This document shows, one piece after another, positions 43,521 through 51,528 of a stretch of DNA of 64,000 nt. Below the pieces are notes generated by a model, which saw only the letters and a program-made list of their open reading frames with translations, was not told the origin of the DNA and searched no databases. Positions within the stretch are counted from its first letter, which is position 1. Each line of letters starts with the position of its first letter. The DNA is from Blautia_A aquisgranensis (GTDB lineage Bacteria > Bacillota > Clostridia > Lachnospirales > Lachnospiraceae). The translations under genes were made by a program, and so were the position numbers. The DNA lies in contig NZ_JBBMEJ010000017.1 of NCBI RefSeq assembly GCF_040096615.1, positions 18,120 through 82,119 on the forward strand. The letters run 5' to 3'.

Positions 43521-45713
43521 TTACGCCGCTATTTCAGTAGGGCTTTCTTCGTTTTCTGCCGATTCCACTGGTAGGTTCATTAAGTCTTTCTCTAAAAGAT
43601 CAGCCAGAAGTTCCCCAGCAAATGCTCCGCCATGGACAACTACATGCTTATCACGTATCTCCTGATAGTTCTGCTGCCTGAGCTTCCTGCTTTCTTCTGT
43701 GCTCTTACGATCTTTTTGGGTTAATCGCTTCTGAATTTCCTTCTGCCACAATGTTAAAAAAGAAGTCACCTTATCAATGTCCTTATTTTGACGGTTAAAT
43801 TCCGCACGTTTTTGCCGGATGGTTCCATCTGGTTCAACTTCCAGTGTATAAAACGGTACTTTCGGATTCTCTTTTTCCCGCAAAAACAGGATATAGCTTT
43901 CCTTTGAATCGATCCGGTCAAAATAAGTATCCGTCTTATTTACACAGTGATGAAGCGTATCACCTTCATATAGGATGTCATCGATACTCTTTGGCGCAAT
44001 GACCTGATATTCACCGTCACTGAACTCATATTTTTCTTTCAAATCAATGAGATGTTTCTGAAATCCGACATACTTTTCTTCCAGCTCCCTGCGTCGGATT
44101 CCGCGTTTCATTTCTTCTATCTTCAAAACCGCCTCTTTATGGCGCAGTTGAAGATCTCTGGTACGGTAAATAATTGAATCATGTATATCCATTCCCAGTC
44201 TTTTTGCCATAGAAAGATAATCGTTCCACACCTGCAGCACATGGCTGATATCATCCCCGGATTTTTCTGATTGTTTCACAAGATAATGTCGAATCTGGCA
44301 GATGCTCATCTGATCCAGAACAAACTTCAGGTCGTTTGGTTCAAATTCTTCTTTTACCATCCAGCATATTTCTTCATCCCCGATTGTTTTTCCTGTACTC
44401 TTTTCAAGTTGCAGCCATTTAAGTTCTTTTACCCCGCCATTCATATCTCGGAGCCTTCGAAACTCTTTCTTATCTACGGACAGGAATTCTGTTGGTTTTC
44501 TGCCTTTTCTTTTTATTGCATCTGTTGCCCTGTGGTCCAGTACATCATCAACTAACTGGAAAAGCCCCGCTTTTACAATCTGTTCCAGTACCGGGTATGT
44601 CTTCCACAGGTAAAGATATTTTCCAGGATCTATCTTTTTCTGACCAAGGGCGTACTCACGCAGACCTGTTTCTTTTAATTCATGCCTGGACAGATCCGAC
44701 AGGGTGTAAGGATAGACCATCCCTTTATACTGAATACCGCAGCAAGTATAATACCAAGGTTCCCCATATGAAATCCATCGCATTTCCCGCTGTTTGAACA
44801 GACCATAAACAAAATTTGAAATTTCCTCTCCATTTGCAGAGAAGATTCTTCTCTGCTCTTCATGGCAGGTAGTTTCGCAATCTGTATAGCCGCCCTTTTT
44901 ATACCACGTTCTGGCATGAAAGATCCGGAGCACAAAACCAGAAGTCTTGCGTCTCCTCTGGATAAGATAGACTCTGTACCACTTTGTACAAAATCTTCCA
45001 GACTTTCCCACGGAACGAAAAGTAATCGGTTGTCCACACACATTGCACTGTCCTTTCTGGTTATATTTGGGTGAGCGGATTGGAACATGTTTTTTGCAAT
45101 ATGTACAGTATCCTTCTGTAGCACCATTTTTCTGATACTTGTAGAAGATATAGTGTTCCGTAATTCCATATTTTGAAACCCATCCGATCCAGTTCTTAGG
45201 CAGTCCAGATATAGTTTTCATCACTTGGTCCCATGAATCTGTAAGTTTTTTATCATGACGTATCCTTTGTTCTTTACGGATATTCGCCTGAAACTCTTCC
45301 AGTGCCCGGATTGCAGGTTGCATTGTCTTTAAATATTTTTGGATGACCTTTGTATCACAGTCATTTACATAGATGTTGCCAAGATTAATCCTTACATCCC
45401 ATAAGATACTTTCAAGAAGTGCCTTTCTCCATTTTTTTAATTTTTCATCATAGGTTATAAACCGTCTCTCTTTTCTGCTGATAAACAGACGGTACATTGG
45501 AAAGTTTATATTCTCCTCAATATCCGTTACGGCAAACAGATACACTTTTAAAATTCCTTTTTCTACTGCTGCCCGACAATACATCCGATATTTTCCGGGT
45601 TCACCCCTTTTTTTCTCCAATGGACTCAAAGATATTTCAGTTTTCTTTGCATCGGCGATATGTCTGTTCATCACTTTTAATGGTTTTAATTCCATCAACC
45701 TCTTTTTTCTCAT
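43521..45713 (-). CDS. PcfJ-family protein, copy 2
   Basis: 730 residues, a diverged paralogue of the next gene. The same architecture is seen: CTYC/CNVC zinc-ribbon (about 200-225), MNGGVKELKWLQLEK, and the C-terminal DDILYEGDTLHHCVNK, ESYILFLREKENP, FYTLEVEPDGTIRQKRAEFNRQNKD. The ATG overlaps the stop of the DUF7666-like gene by four bases, which fixes the start and the operon. Two unequal copies in tandem suggest an old duplication with specialisation. Confidence 0.85.
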   Translation of the reverse strand: MRKKRLMELKPLKVMNRHIADAKKTEISLSPLEKKRGEPGKYRMYCRAAVEKGILKVYLFAVTDIEENINFPMYRLFISRKERRFITYDEKLKKWRKALLESILWDVRINLGNIYVNDCDTKVIQKYLKTMQPAIRALEEFQANIRKEQRIRHDKKLTDSWDQVMKTISGLPKNWIGWVSKYGITEHYIFYKYQKNGATEGYCTYCKKHVPIRSPKYNQKGQCNVCGQPITFRSVGKSGRFCTKWYRVYLIQRRRKTSGFVLRIFHARTWYKKGGYTDCETTCHEEQRRIFSANGEEISNFVYGLFKQREMRWISYGEPWYYTCCGIQYKGMVYPYTLSDLSRHELKETGLREYALGQKKIDPGKYLYLWKTYPVLEQIVKAGLFQLVDDVLDHRATDAIKRKGRKPTEFLSVDKKEFRRLRDMNGGVKELKWLQLEKSTGKTIGDEEICWMVKEEFEPNDLKFVLDQMSICQIRHYLVKQSEKSGDDISHVLQVWNDYLSMAKRLGMDIHDSIIYRTRDLQLRHKEAVLKIEEMKRGIRRRELEEKYVGFQKHLIDLKEKYEFSDGEYQVIAPKSIDDILYEGDTLHHCVNKTDTYFDRIDSKESYILFLREKENPKVPFYTLEVEPDGTIRQKRAEFNRQNKDIDKVTSFLTLWQKEIQKRLTQKDRKSTEESRKLRQQNYQEIRDKHVVVHGGAFAGELLADLLEKDLMNLPVESAENEESPTEIAA

Positions 45714-46252
45714 AACTCCACCAGCTTTCCAGTCACATCAATCCATGCTTTCTCCGGATATTTCTGACCATCGATACAGATGACCCCAATTTCCAGTATC
45801 TGGCTGTTACCAGGCTGCTCCTTTAAAAGTAACAGTAAATCGCCCTTTTGTCCTTTGGCTTTGGGGTCTTTTCCACGCACAATGCAAAATCCGTTGCAGC
45901 TGGTCCCGTTTTCTTTTGCAACATGGGAGTTCCATTTCCGGTTTGGATATTTCGCCATGTAGGCAGCTCCATGTAATAACAGGCTTCTCAATTCAATTTT
46001 CTTTAACAGGCGCATCTTTGTGCAGGAGATTTTTGAATCTTCTCCATCTTCATCCAAATCCCCTGATGCATCTACTATGTAATACACGGAATTTTTCCAA
46101 TTCGGATAATAGCAGAGACAATCCAGTGGGTTTTCTGCACAATGAAATCCATTTTGTCTACAGTTTGCTTTTTCCGTTTCATTTATGCCATACTCCTGAA
46201 ACTGAAAGCCCCGACATTTCAAATCCTTTTGAAATCCTTTATATGCGATCAT
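45710..46252 (-). CDS. DUF7666-like element protein
   Basis: 180 residues. The N-terminus IAYKGFQKDLKCRGFQFQEYG and GFHCAENPLDCLCYYPN match the pattern of DUF7666 proteins, which are common on conjugative elements and have no known function. The middle carries an acidic stretch (SGDLDEDGEDSKISC) and the end a short beta-rich segment. AGGAGAAGG precedes the ATG. It lies between the PcfK- and PcfJ-type genes. Confidence 0.7.
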   Translation of the reverse strand: MIAYKGFQKDLKCRGFQFQEYGINETEKANCRQNGFHCAENPLDCLCYYPNWKNSVYYIVDASGDLDEDGEDSKISCTKMRLLKKIELRSLLLHGAAYMAKYPNRKWNSHVAKENGTSCNGFCIVRGKDPKAKGQKGDLLLLLKEQPGNSQILEIGVICIDGQKYPEKAWIDVTGKLVEL

Positions 46253-46263
46253 ATCCTTCTCCT

Positions 46264-46983
46264 TTAACTCTCTTTCGGCTGCATCATGTCAAACAAGGAC
46301 ATCTGCCCGGAATCTTTTGATTTTTTCTTGCTGATATACTTTTCTTCCTGCTCCGCTGCTTCTTTGGGATGCACCTCGGAATCTTTCTTTGTCCCCGGGT
46401 TTTTCGGTATTGTTTTCGTTCTCTTATTTACCGAATCCCATTCCTTTTGAATCTTTTTCTTTTCTTCCTGCTCTTTTTCTGCTATTTCTTTTTCATCATC
46501 TTTCGCATAATATTCAAGTACCCAGGGAAAAACCTGGTCGCCGGAGAGTGCCAGGCCTGTATTAGCTCGAATGCCGTTCTCTCCCTTTTTTTTCGCTCCC
46601 TCCAGTGCAATGTTATAGGCTTTTTGCGTCACGTAATCCAAACATCTCTGAAGCATCTTATGTTTTTTTAACACCTGTGCATCTAAAGCAGAATCCGTTT
46701 TGGCAAGATTTACAAGATACTGTCCTATAATGTCTGCAAAGCCTGCATCCTTTAAGGCAAACATTTCTGCACGCAGTTTTTCAGACGCATTCGCAAACTT
46801 TCTTTCCTCAATCGGTATATCAACCAGCCGGTAGCGGCTGCCCTGAATAAATTCCTCTGTCTGTTTTTTGGAAACTGCATGTGCTTTGGCAAGTTCCCGC
46901 ACACCATCCATATTCCCGCTCTGGCGGTAATACAATGCTGCTGTATTTAATTCTTCTGCAGTTTTTATGATCTCATTTAACAT
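46264..46983 (-). CDS. PcfK-like / AcrIIA9-family protein
   Basis: 239 residues. The helical N-terminal part (about 1-150: MLNEIIKTAEELNTAALYYR, ALKDAGFADIIGQYLVNLAK, CLDYVTQKAYNIA, GDQVFPWVLEYY) matches PcfK-like proteins of conjugative elements. The anti-CRISPR AcrIIA9, an inhibitor of Cas9, belongs to this family, so inhibition of a host Cas9 is possible but not shown. A charged linker follows and the protein ends with QMSLFDMMQ, a beta-clamp-type motif. The ATG at 46983 is chosen because AAGAAGGG precedes it. Confidence 0.78.
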   Translation of the reverse strand: MLNEIIKTAEELNTAALYYRQSGNMDGVRELAKAHAVSKKQTEEFIQGSRYRLVDIPIEERKFANASEKLRAEMFALKDAGFADIIGQYLVNLAKTDSALDAQVLKKHKMLQRCLDYVTQKAYNIALEGAKKKGENGIRANTGLALSGDQVFPWVLEYYAKDDEKEIAEKEQEEKKKIQKEWDSVNKRTKTIPKNPGTKKDSEVHPKEAAEQEEKYISKKKSKDSGQMSLFDMMQPKES

Positions 46984-47050
46984 AATCGGTCCCTTCTTTC
47001 CTGATAAAAACATGAGGCAGAAGAAAAAATCTCCTGCCTCTGCCTGCTTT

Positions 47051-47464
47051 TTATGCCGCATTCATTTTCTGTTCAGCCGCTTCCATTTCTTTTTCTACTT
47101 CCAATGCAATCCTGCGTCTCTCTGCATCATCAGAATCCAAAAGGCTGATCATTTCCAGTACAATACGGCGAACCCATTCATTTTCCTCCCATCCTGCACA
47201 GATCTGACGGGCTTTTTCCGTCAGTTCCTTCCAGTCAGCATCTTCCAGATCCCTGCCACGATATTCTTTATAGAAAGAATAAATTTCTTTCATGGCTTTC
47301 GGTGCCTGAATCTTTGCCGCTTCATCCAAATTGGAGAGGAGTCCCATCAGCATGGGATGGTTTTTATATTTTTCAATCAAAGGACGGATACCGGTCTGAA
47401 TTTTACCCGTATAAAGTCCTAAAAAATCATTAAATATTCCTGCAATCAATTTCTGATCTGTCAT
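47051..47464 (-). CDS. helical element protein, unknown
   Basis: 137 residues, all-helical pattern, charged C-terminus (VEKEMEAAEQKMNAA). No family recognised. AAGGAAACGA precedes the ATG. It overlaps the end of the upstream gene by 35 bases in another frame, so the two are translationally linked, and it lies 67 bases before the PcfK-like gene. Confidence 0.7.
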   Translation of the reverse strand: MTDQKLIAGIFNDFLGLYTGKIQTGIRPLIEKYKNHPMLMGLLSNLDEAAKIQAPKAMKEIYSFYKEYRGRDLEDADWKELTEKARQICAGWEENEWVRRIVLEMISLLDSDDAERRRIALEVEKEMEAAEQKMNAA

Positions 47465-47765
47465 TCGTTTCCTTCCTTTCTGTTAATTTTCTTACTCTGC
47501 GCCTGACCGTAGATGGAAAACACTGAAATGCTTCCGATACTGCATCCTGGCTGTATCCCTGATCAAGAAGAGCCTTCATAGCCGCTGCCATTTCTGATTC
47601 CTTGAGCTTTTTTATGGACGGTTTCCGAACTTTCTTTTTCAGTATTTTCCGGCAAAGCGGATGATCTGGTCCGTATTCGTACATTGTGCTGGCTTCCGCT
47701 GCATTCAAATTGCACAGGATTGCAATCAGCAGACAGTAATATCCCTTATATTCGTCGTCTTTCAT
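47430..47765 (-). CDS. small protein with C-terminal helix-turn-helix
   Basis: 111 residues. The N-terminal half carries cysteines (AILCNLNAAEA and a later PLCRK). Residues about 65-95 (LLDQGYSQDAVSEAFQCFPSTVRRRVRKL) read like a resolvase- or transposase-type helix-turn-helix, so it may bind DNA. GGTGG precedes the ATG. It is the second gene of the element operon. Confidence 0.68.
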   Translation of the reverse strand: MKDDEYKGYYCLLIAILCNLNAAEASTMYEYGPDHPLCRKILKKKVRKPSIKKLKESEMAAAMKALLDQGYSQDAVSEAFQCFPSTVRRRVRKLTERKETNDRSEIDCRNI

Positions 47766-47810
47766 GCCGCACCACCTTTATTGCCTGGTTTTTAAATGTA
47801 CATCTTTACT

Positions 47811-48230
47811 CTAATCTGCTTTAAATTCTTTTTGATCAAGACCATTTTCGAGCAGATATCTTTCCGTACCTTCTGGATCGAGCTGTGCAAGTCGTGCAAG
47901 ATTAAACTCTACGACATAATAGCTGCCATAATTGATTTTCCTCTTACCTATAACTTTTCCGAGTTTATACTTTTCAATAAACGCAACCTTTGCTTTTGCT
48001 CCGCAATCCGAGATTATTGCCTGCCCTGGCCTTAGGAATCCCATAACTCCAATTGTAAGATCTCCGAATAATTCCAGCTTTTCCTCACATTCCTTTTGCT
48101 CTTGCCATAATCCGATATACAGGGATCCGTTGTAGTACATATTCACTCTGACATATAATTCCTCATGTCCACATTCCCAGTCATATCCCAATGGTTTTTC
48201 ATCTTTTCGAATGCATATAGCCTGTCCCAT
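47811..48230 (-). CDS. DUF4313-like element protein, first gene of the Pcf operon
   Basis: 139 residues, beta-rich (VRVNMYYNGSLYIGL, GDLTIGVMGFLRPGQAIISD) followed by FIEKYKLG and LAQLDPEGTERYL. The layout resembles DUF4313 proteins from conjugative elements; this is a resemblance, not a proven match. AAGGAGG precedes the ATG. Its leader holds a terminator-like hairpin, so expression of the whole pcf operon may be set there. Confidence 0.68.
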   Translation of the reverse strand: MGQAICIRKDEKPLGYDWECGHEELYVRVNMYYNGSLYIGLWQEQKECEEKLELFGDLTIGVMGFLRPGQAIISDCGAKAKVAFIEKYKLGKVIGKRKINYGSYYVVEFNLARLAQLDPEGTERYLLENGLDQKEFKAD

Positions 48231-48332
48231 ATTCTGCCTCCTTTTTTGATTTTCCTGTTCATCTTTTGTGGATTATTTTACATTTCCTCCCTTCCTGTTT
48301 TTTTGCACACTTCACATTTCGTTTTTGGACAA

Positions 48333-48375
48333 CAAAAAAAGACACCAAAAATCTTCTTTTGATTTTTGATGTCTT
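48333..48375 (-). terminator. intrinsic terminator inside the leader of the Pcf operon
   Basis: On the minus strand AAGACATCAAAAATC (48375-48361) pairs fully with GATTTTTGGTGTCTT (48353-48339), followed by seven T. It begins about 100 bases after the predicted start point and ends about 100 bases before the first gene. The part before it folds into TTGC/GCAA, CCGGA/TCCGG and AGGC/GCCT hairpins (48388-48453). The terminator core is like that at 40652-40696. Confidence 0.7.
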
Positions 48376-48480
48376 CCTATTGATAAAAGGCCTTCGCCTA
48401 AATGTTGCTCCCGGAACAGCATATCCGGAACAAAAAACTTTGCTGCGTGGCAAACCATGCATAAAAAATAATCCATTTAT

Positions 48481-48509
48481 ATGGTAACACAATATATTGA
48501 ATTCGTCAA
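48481..48509 (-). promoter_or_regulatory. promoter of the Pcf operon
   Basis: TTGACG (48509-48504), a 17-base spacer and TACCAT (48486-48481) on the minus strand. The rest of 48510-48888 is AT-rich; on the plus strand TTACCA (48731) and TATATA (48754), 17 bases apart, may be the promoter of the next plus-strand gene. Confidence 0.6.
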
Positions 48510-48888
48510 TAAAATATAGTAAACGAAACACCATATCTTGTTGCTGCATCATTTTTTGAGTGCACTTACCATCTTTACTTTTCTTCTATTTTCATGTCCA
48601 GCATGCCGATAAATCCTTATAATATGCTGATCTCTCCTGTAATATATATTTGACAAATCATCAACGTAAAAAATCCATTGTCTGAATAGTGGACTTCTTT
48701 TTTGACTTTAAAAGAATTTTAAAGTTTTTGTTACCATCCGGAATTTTTTACGATATATAGTATGAGTAGAAAATTTCCTTTCGGAACACAAAATGAAAAG
48801 AACAAATAAAAATATAAAGCAAAACATTTTTATGATATCATTAATCATAATTGAAGTAACTCAGAAAATCAGAATTATGGAGAACATT

Positions 48889-50022
48889 ATGAACAGAATA
48901 TTTCAGAAATTTTTGCAAAGCGTAATTGACCTTTCCTCTGTGGGAGCAAAGTGCCTCAAAGATAATACACATAATATGGATATGAACCCAACTGTAGAAG
49001 CGACCATCCCTGAATGGAAGGTTTATTTTGACGGAAACTTCTGGGAGCCTTCAGGAAAAGGCCATGCCGGAACAGAACTTCGATTAAATAAACAATTCGA
49101 ATGGGCTGGGCATCATTGGATTATTCCTGCGGTGTATTCTTGCAACAAAGGTCTTGTCTTGGATTTTTGTATGTGTACTCCGGCAGAAGATATTCGCGAA
49201 TTTATGAAAAAGTGGGATTTAAGCCCCGAAAATGACTCTTGTTTAAATTTTACGCAAGAACAACAACTGCAAATAGATTTAGACAACCCTCTTTGCCTTG
49301 ATATTATTCCTTGTTTAAAATTAAATGGAAAAACAATGCAGGCCTCTCACAGCTGTTCGGCGGTCTTTAATCCCTGCTTATCGGACGAAACAAACAATGA
49401 ACTGGAAGCAAAATGGGCGGTGAAACACTACGAATTGGATATCTCCTATGGATGGATGATTTTTAGGGCGGCATTTCTGTGGCCAGATAAACGCCGTCCT
49501 GCAATAAAATCTCTTTCGCTTATAATGGAGCAACAACCATTCCGTGTACCTGGGCCGCATTTTAAGATACACGCTCCTGGTGACCAGTTCACTTTCTCCC
49601 ATCCGGTCAGTGAAACAGAATATGCATTAACTGTACAAAAATTGGAACAGCAGACGCTTTCTCAAAACCACGTGGGCTCTGACCGTTGGTTGTATCCCAC
49701 ACATTTTATCTCTATGAGCTATACACTTTCTCCTAAACCAGACAATGACATTTCGATTCATGATTGTGCAGATAGCGATAAACCTTTAGAAGTTGTACCT
49801 GTAACAGACTCCTTTACACCGGAAATGCAAAACGATATTGCCTGTATTGACATTATCGGTGGTGCAGATGAGCCAACTGTAATCCTGTATAGCGACAGCA
49901 ATCAGGCAAATCTCCATGTTGCTTGTTCCGCTTTACACTTCAAACCAGTATCAGACGACACTGAATGGCGAATTGAGTTTAACATTATTCGTTCTTCGAA
50001 AAAAACATTTTTGCTTATATAA
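48889..50022 (+). CDS. hypothetical protein with degenerate GGADGPT motif
   Basis: About 377 residues from the ATG at 48889 (GGAGA seven bases upstream); the frame extends to 48793 but that part is AT-rich filler. No signal peptide is clear. The body (about 50-290) has WEPSGKGHAGTELRLNKQF, SYGWMIFRAAFLWPDKRRP and MEQQPFRVPGPHF. Near the end IDIIGGADEPTVI resembles the GGADGPT element that recurs in gut clostridial proteins and in decarboxylase beta subunits, with Glu replacing Gly. I recall similar uncharacterised clostridial proteins but no function. It is the only plus-strand gene of the accessory region. Confidence 0.75.
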   Translation: MNRIFQKFLQSVIDLSSVGAKCLKDNTHNMDMNPTVEATIPEWKVYFDGNFWEPSGKGHAGTELRLNKQFEWAGHHWIIPAVYSCNKGLVLDFCMCTPAEDIREFMKKWDLSPENDSCLNFTQEQQLQIDLDNPLCLDIIPCLKLNGKTMQASHSCSAVFNPCLSDETNNELEAKWAVKHYELDISYGWMIFRAAFLWPDKRRPAIKSLSLIMEQQPFRVPGPHFKIHAPGDQFTFSHPVSETEYALTVQKLEQQTLSQNHVGSDRWLYPTHFISMSYTLSPKPDNDISIHDCADSDKPLEVVPVTDSFTPEMQNDIACIDIIGGADEPTVILYSDSNQANLHVACSALHFKPVSDDTEWRIEFNIIRSSKKTFLLI

Positions 50023-50087
50023 TGCATATTCCACTTCAGTTTGTTTAACTTATTTCTAAAGAAATTAACAACTCTCGCCATGTAAAG

Positions 50088-50123
50088 GGGGATGTCGTAT
50101 CAATACGCCATCCCCGCTTTTTC
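50088..50123 (+). terminator. terminator after the plus-strand gene
   Basis: GGGGATGTCGTAT pairs with ATACGCCATCCCC (one mismatch), followed by GCTTTTTCT. It also lies at the end of the convergent small gene. Confidence 0.8.
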
Positions 50124-50127
50124 TGTC

Positions 50128-50295
50128 TTACTGGTCTATTTCATATAATTCTTCAACATAAATATTTCCGTCAGGCAGCTCCTCCGTTTTCTGTGAGATC
50201 AGAGTGCCTTTTTGTGAGTATGCATAAGCCACCGATGATCCTACAAGCAAAACTCCTAAAGCACTAAGTATTGTAATCTTTACCTTATGTTTCAT
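50128..50295 (-). CDS. 55-residue exported or membrane-anchored peptide
   Basis: MKHKVKITILSALGVLLVG starts a signal-type segment (basic start, hydrophobic core, SVAYAYS as possible cleavage region), followed by about 30 acidic residues ending in YEIDQ. The start codon lies inside the end of the broken reductase gene and no ribosome site precedes it, so the 5' control region may have been lost at a recombination junction near 50295. Function unknown. Confidence 0.5.
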   Translation of the reverse strand: MKHKVKITILSALGVLLVGSSVAYAYSQKGTLISQKTEELPDGNIYVEELYEIDQ

Positions 50296-50680
50296 GCCCG
50301 GCAGAGAGCGCAAAGGCAAACAAGACATTTTTCTCCGGCAGTGCCGCCGCCAGCGCTCTTGCCTGCACATTGTTACCCACAAAAACAATATTTTTCGTCT
50401 GATTCGCCCGCAAGGTTTCCAGAGCAGAATCCAGCTGCGTATATCGCAGAACGACAAATATCACATCGTACCGGACATTCGGTGCCAGTTCCGTCACCAC
50501 AGGAATATTGCTGACCGATGTGCGGAGGGAGAATTATTGATCCTTGATCCGCAGTCCGTTCTTCCTGATTTCCTCTGCCCAGTTTCCCCGGGCAAGCAGG
50601 GTCACATCCTTTCCGGCGTGAAACAGATTCCTTGCCAGATTGCACCCTAAAACACCTGCACCATATACCAGAATTTTCAT
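50285..50680 (-). pseudogene. ketopantoate reductase-like gene with in-frame stop and lost 3' end
   Basis: MKILVYGAGVLGCNLARNLF at the start is the NADP-binding motif of PanE/ApbA-type reductases. After RIKDQ (codon 48) a TAA at 50536-50534 interrupts the frame, and the same frame then continues with FSLRTSVSNIPVVTEL, YDVIFVVLRYTQLD and FVGNNVQARALA up to SAGHE, where it stops. About 180 residues of the C-terminal dimerisation domain are missing. It begins inside the end of the methyltransferase gene (four-base overlap), so it was the last gene of that operon. Confidence 0.8.
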
Positions 50681-51519
50681 TGCTTGCCTCCAAATCTGAT
50701 CTTTACAATCTGCATCTTCATCATTCCGTCACCGACCCTGGCGAGAAAACGGAAAAATCCGCTGACGGATGGGTCTTTCAAATCGGTGTAGCCCAGCATA
50801 TAGCCGCGGCTCGAGACCCGCAAACGGCTATCCCATGCACCGATCTCTTGGGGAGCGTCGGAAACCGCGAAATACGCGCCAACATCCTTGATTTGCGCGC
50901 TTTTGAGCCATGTTTTTGCGATCATCTTCACCGCTGTCCGGTTGGCTGCGTCAAATACCAGCACGCCGCCGGGGAAGGCATCCGCCATGGCCCGCACCAA
51001 TGTCTTAACCTGCTCGGTCAGGAAGTAATAGAACACGCCGGAGGCAAAGAATACCGCGCCGCCCGAAGCGTCGATTTCAGAAAACCATGCCGTGTCGTTC
51101 AGGTCGCAGGGGATATTTTTCTCCCTCTCCCCGGCGGGTAAAAGCTCGTTGCGCACGGTGATGACATCGGGAAAATCCAAATTGTAGATTTTGCAGCTGC
51201 CGTTGTCGCAAGTTCTGCCGGTACAGTCCAGCCCGCAGCCCAGATTGACCACCGCCGCATTGGGGTGAGATTTCAGATAATCCCGCACCTCGAAGGCAAG
51301 GTCATTCTGCCGCATAGCCACCTCCAGCGAGCCGAAACGCTGCATCAGGCTGCGGGATTTTTTCTCTGCCTCAGAAAAATCGTAGTTGATCTCGTCAATC
51401 AGGCGAACCGTTGTTTCGTCCCGGTAAAGATTCGGGTATAGTTCTGAGCAGACCTTCCGCGCATACAGCGGAATGATCAGCGTCTCCTGTACGGTGTTTT
51501 TCTCGATTTTATATTTCAT
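50677..51519 (-). CDS. SAM methyltransferase, TcmP/LCM-like
   Basis: 280 residues. The N-terminal QETLIIPLYARKVCSELYP and the SAM motif VVNLGCGLDCTGRT match the TcmP / leucine-carboxyl-methyltransferase type of O-methyltransferase. FFASGVFYYF is the motif IV-V region. The acceptor is unknown. The ATG at 51519 is chosen; a GTG three codons earlier is possible. It is the eighth gene of the operon, nine bases after the hydrolase gene. Confidence 0.85.
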   Translation of the reverse strand: MKYKIEKNTVQETLIIPLYARKVCSELYPNLYRDETTVRLIDEINYDFSEAEKKSRSLMQRFGSLEVAMRQNDLAFEVRDYLKSHPNAAVVNLGCGLDCTGRTCDNGSCKIYNLDFPDVITVRNELLPAGEREKNIPCDLNDTAWFSEIDASGGAVFFASGVFYYFLTEQVKTLVRAMADAFPGGVLVFDAANRTAVKMIAKTWLKSAQIKDVGAYFAVSDAPQEIGAWDSRLRVSSRGYMLGYTDLKDPSVSGFFRFLARVGDGMMKMQIVKIRFGGKQ

Positions 51520-51528
51520 GGGTATCAC

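Noticed and set aside
48259..48552. Minus-strand frame MHGLPRSKVFCSG... in the leader of the Pcf operon as a leader peptide
   Set aside because: Two overlapping frames cross the structured leader, neither has a ribosome site, and the apparent coding comes from hairpin sequence.
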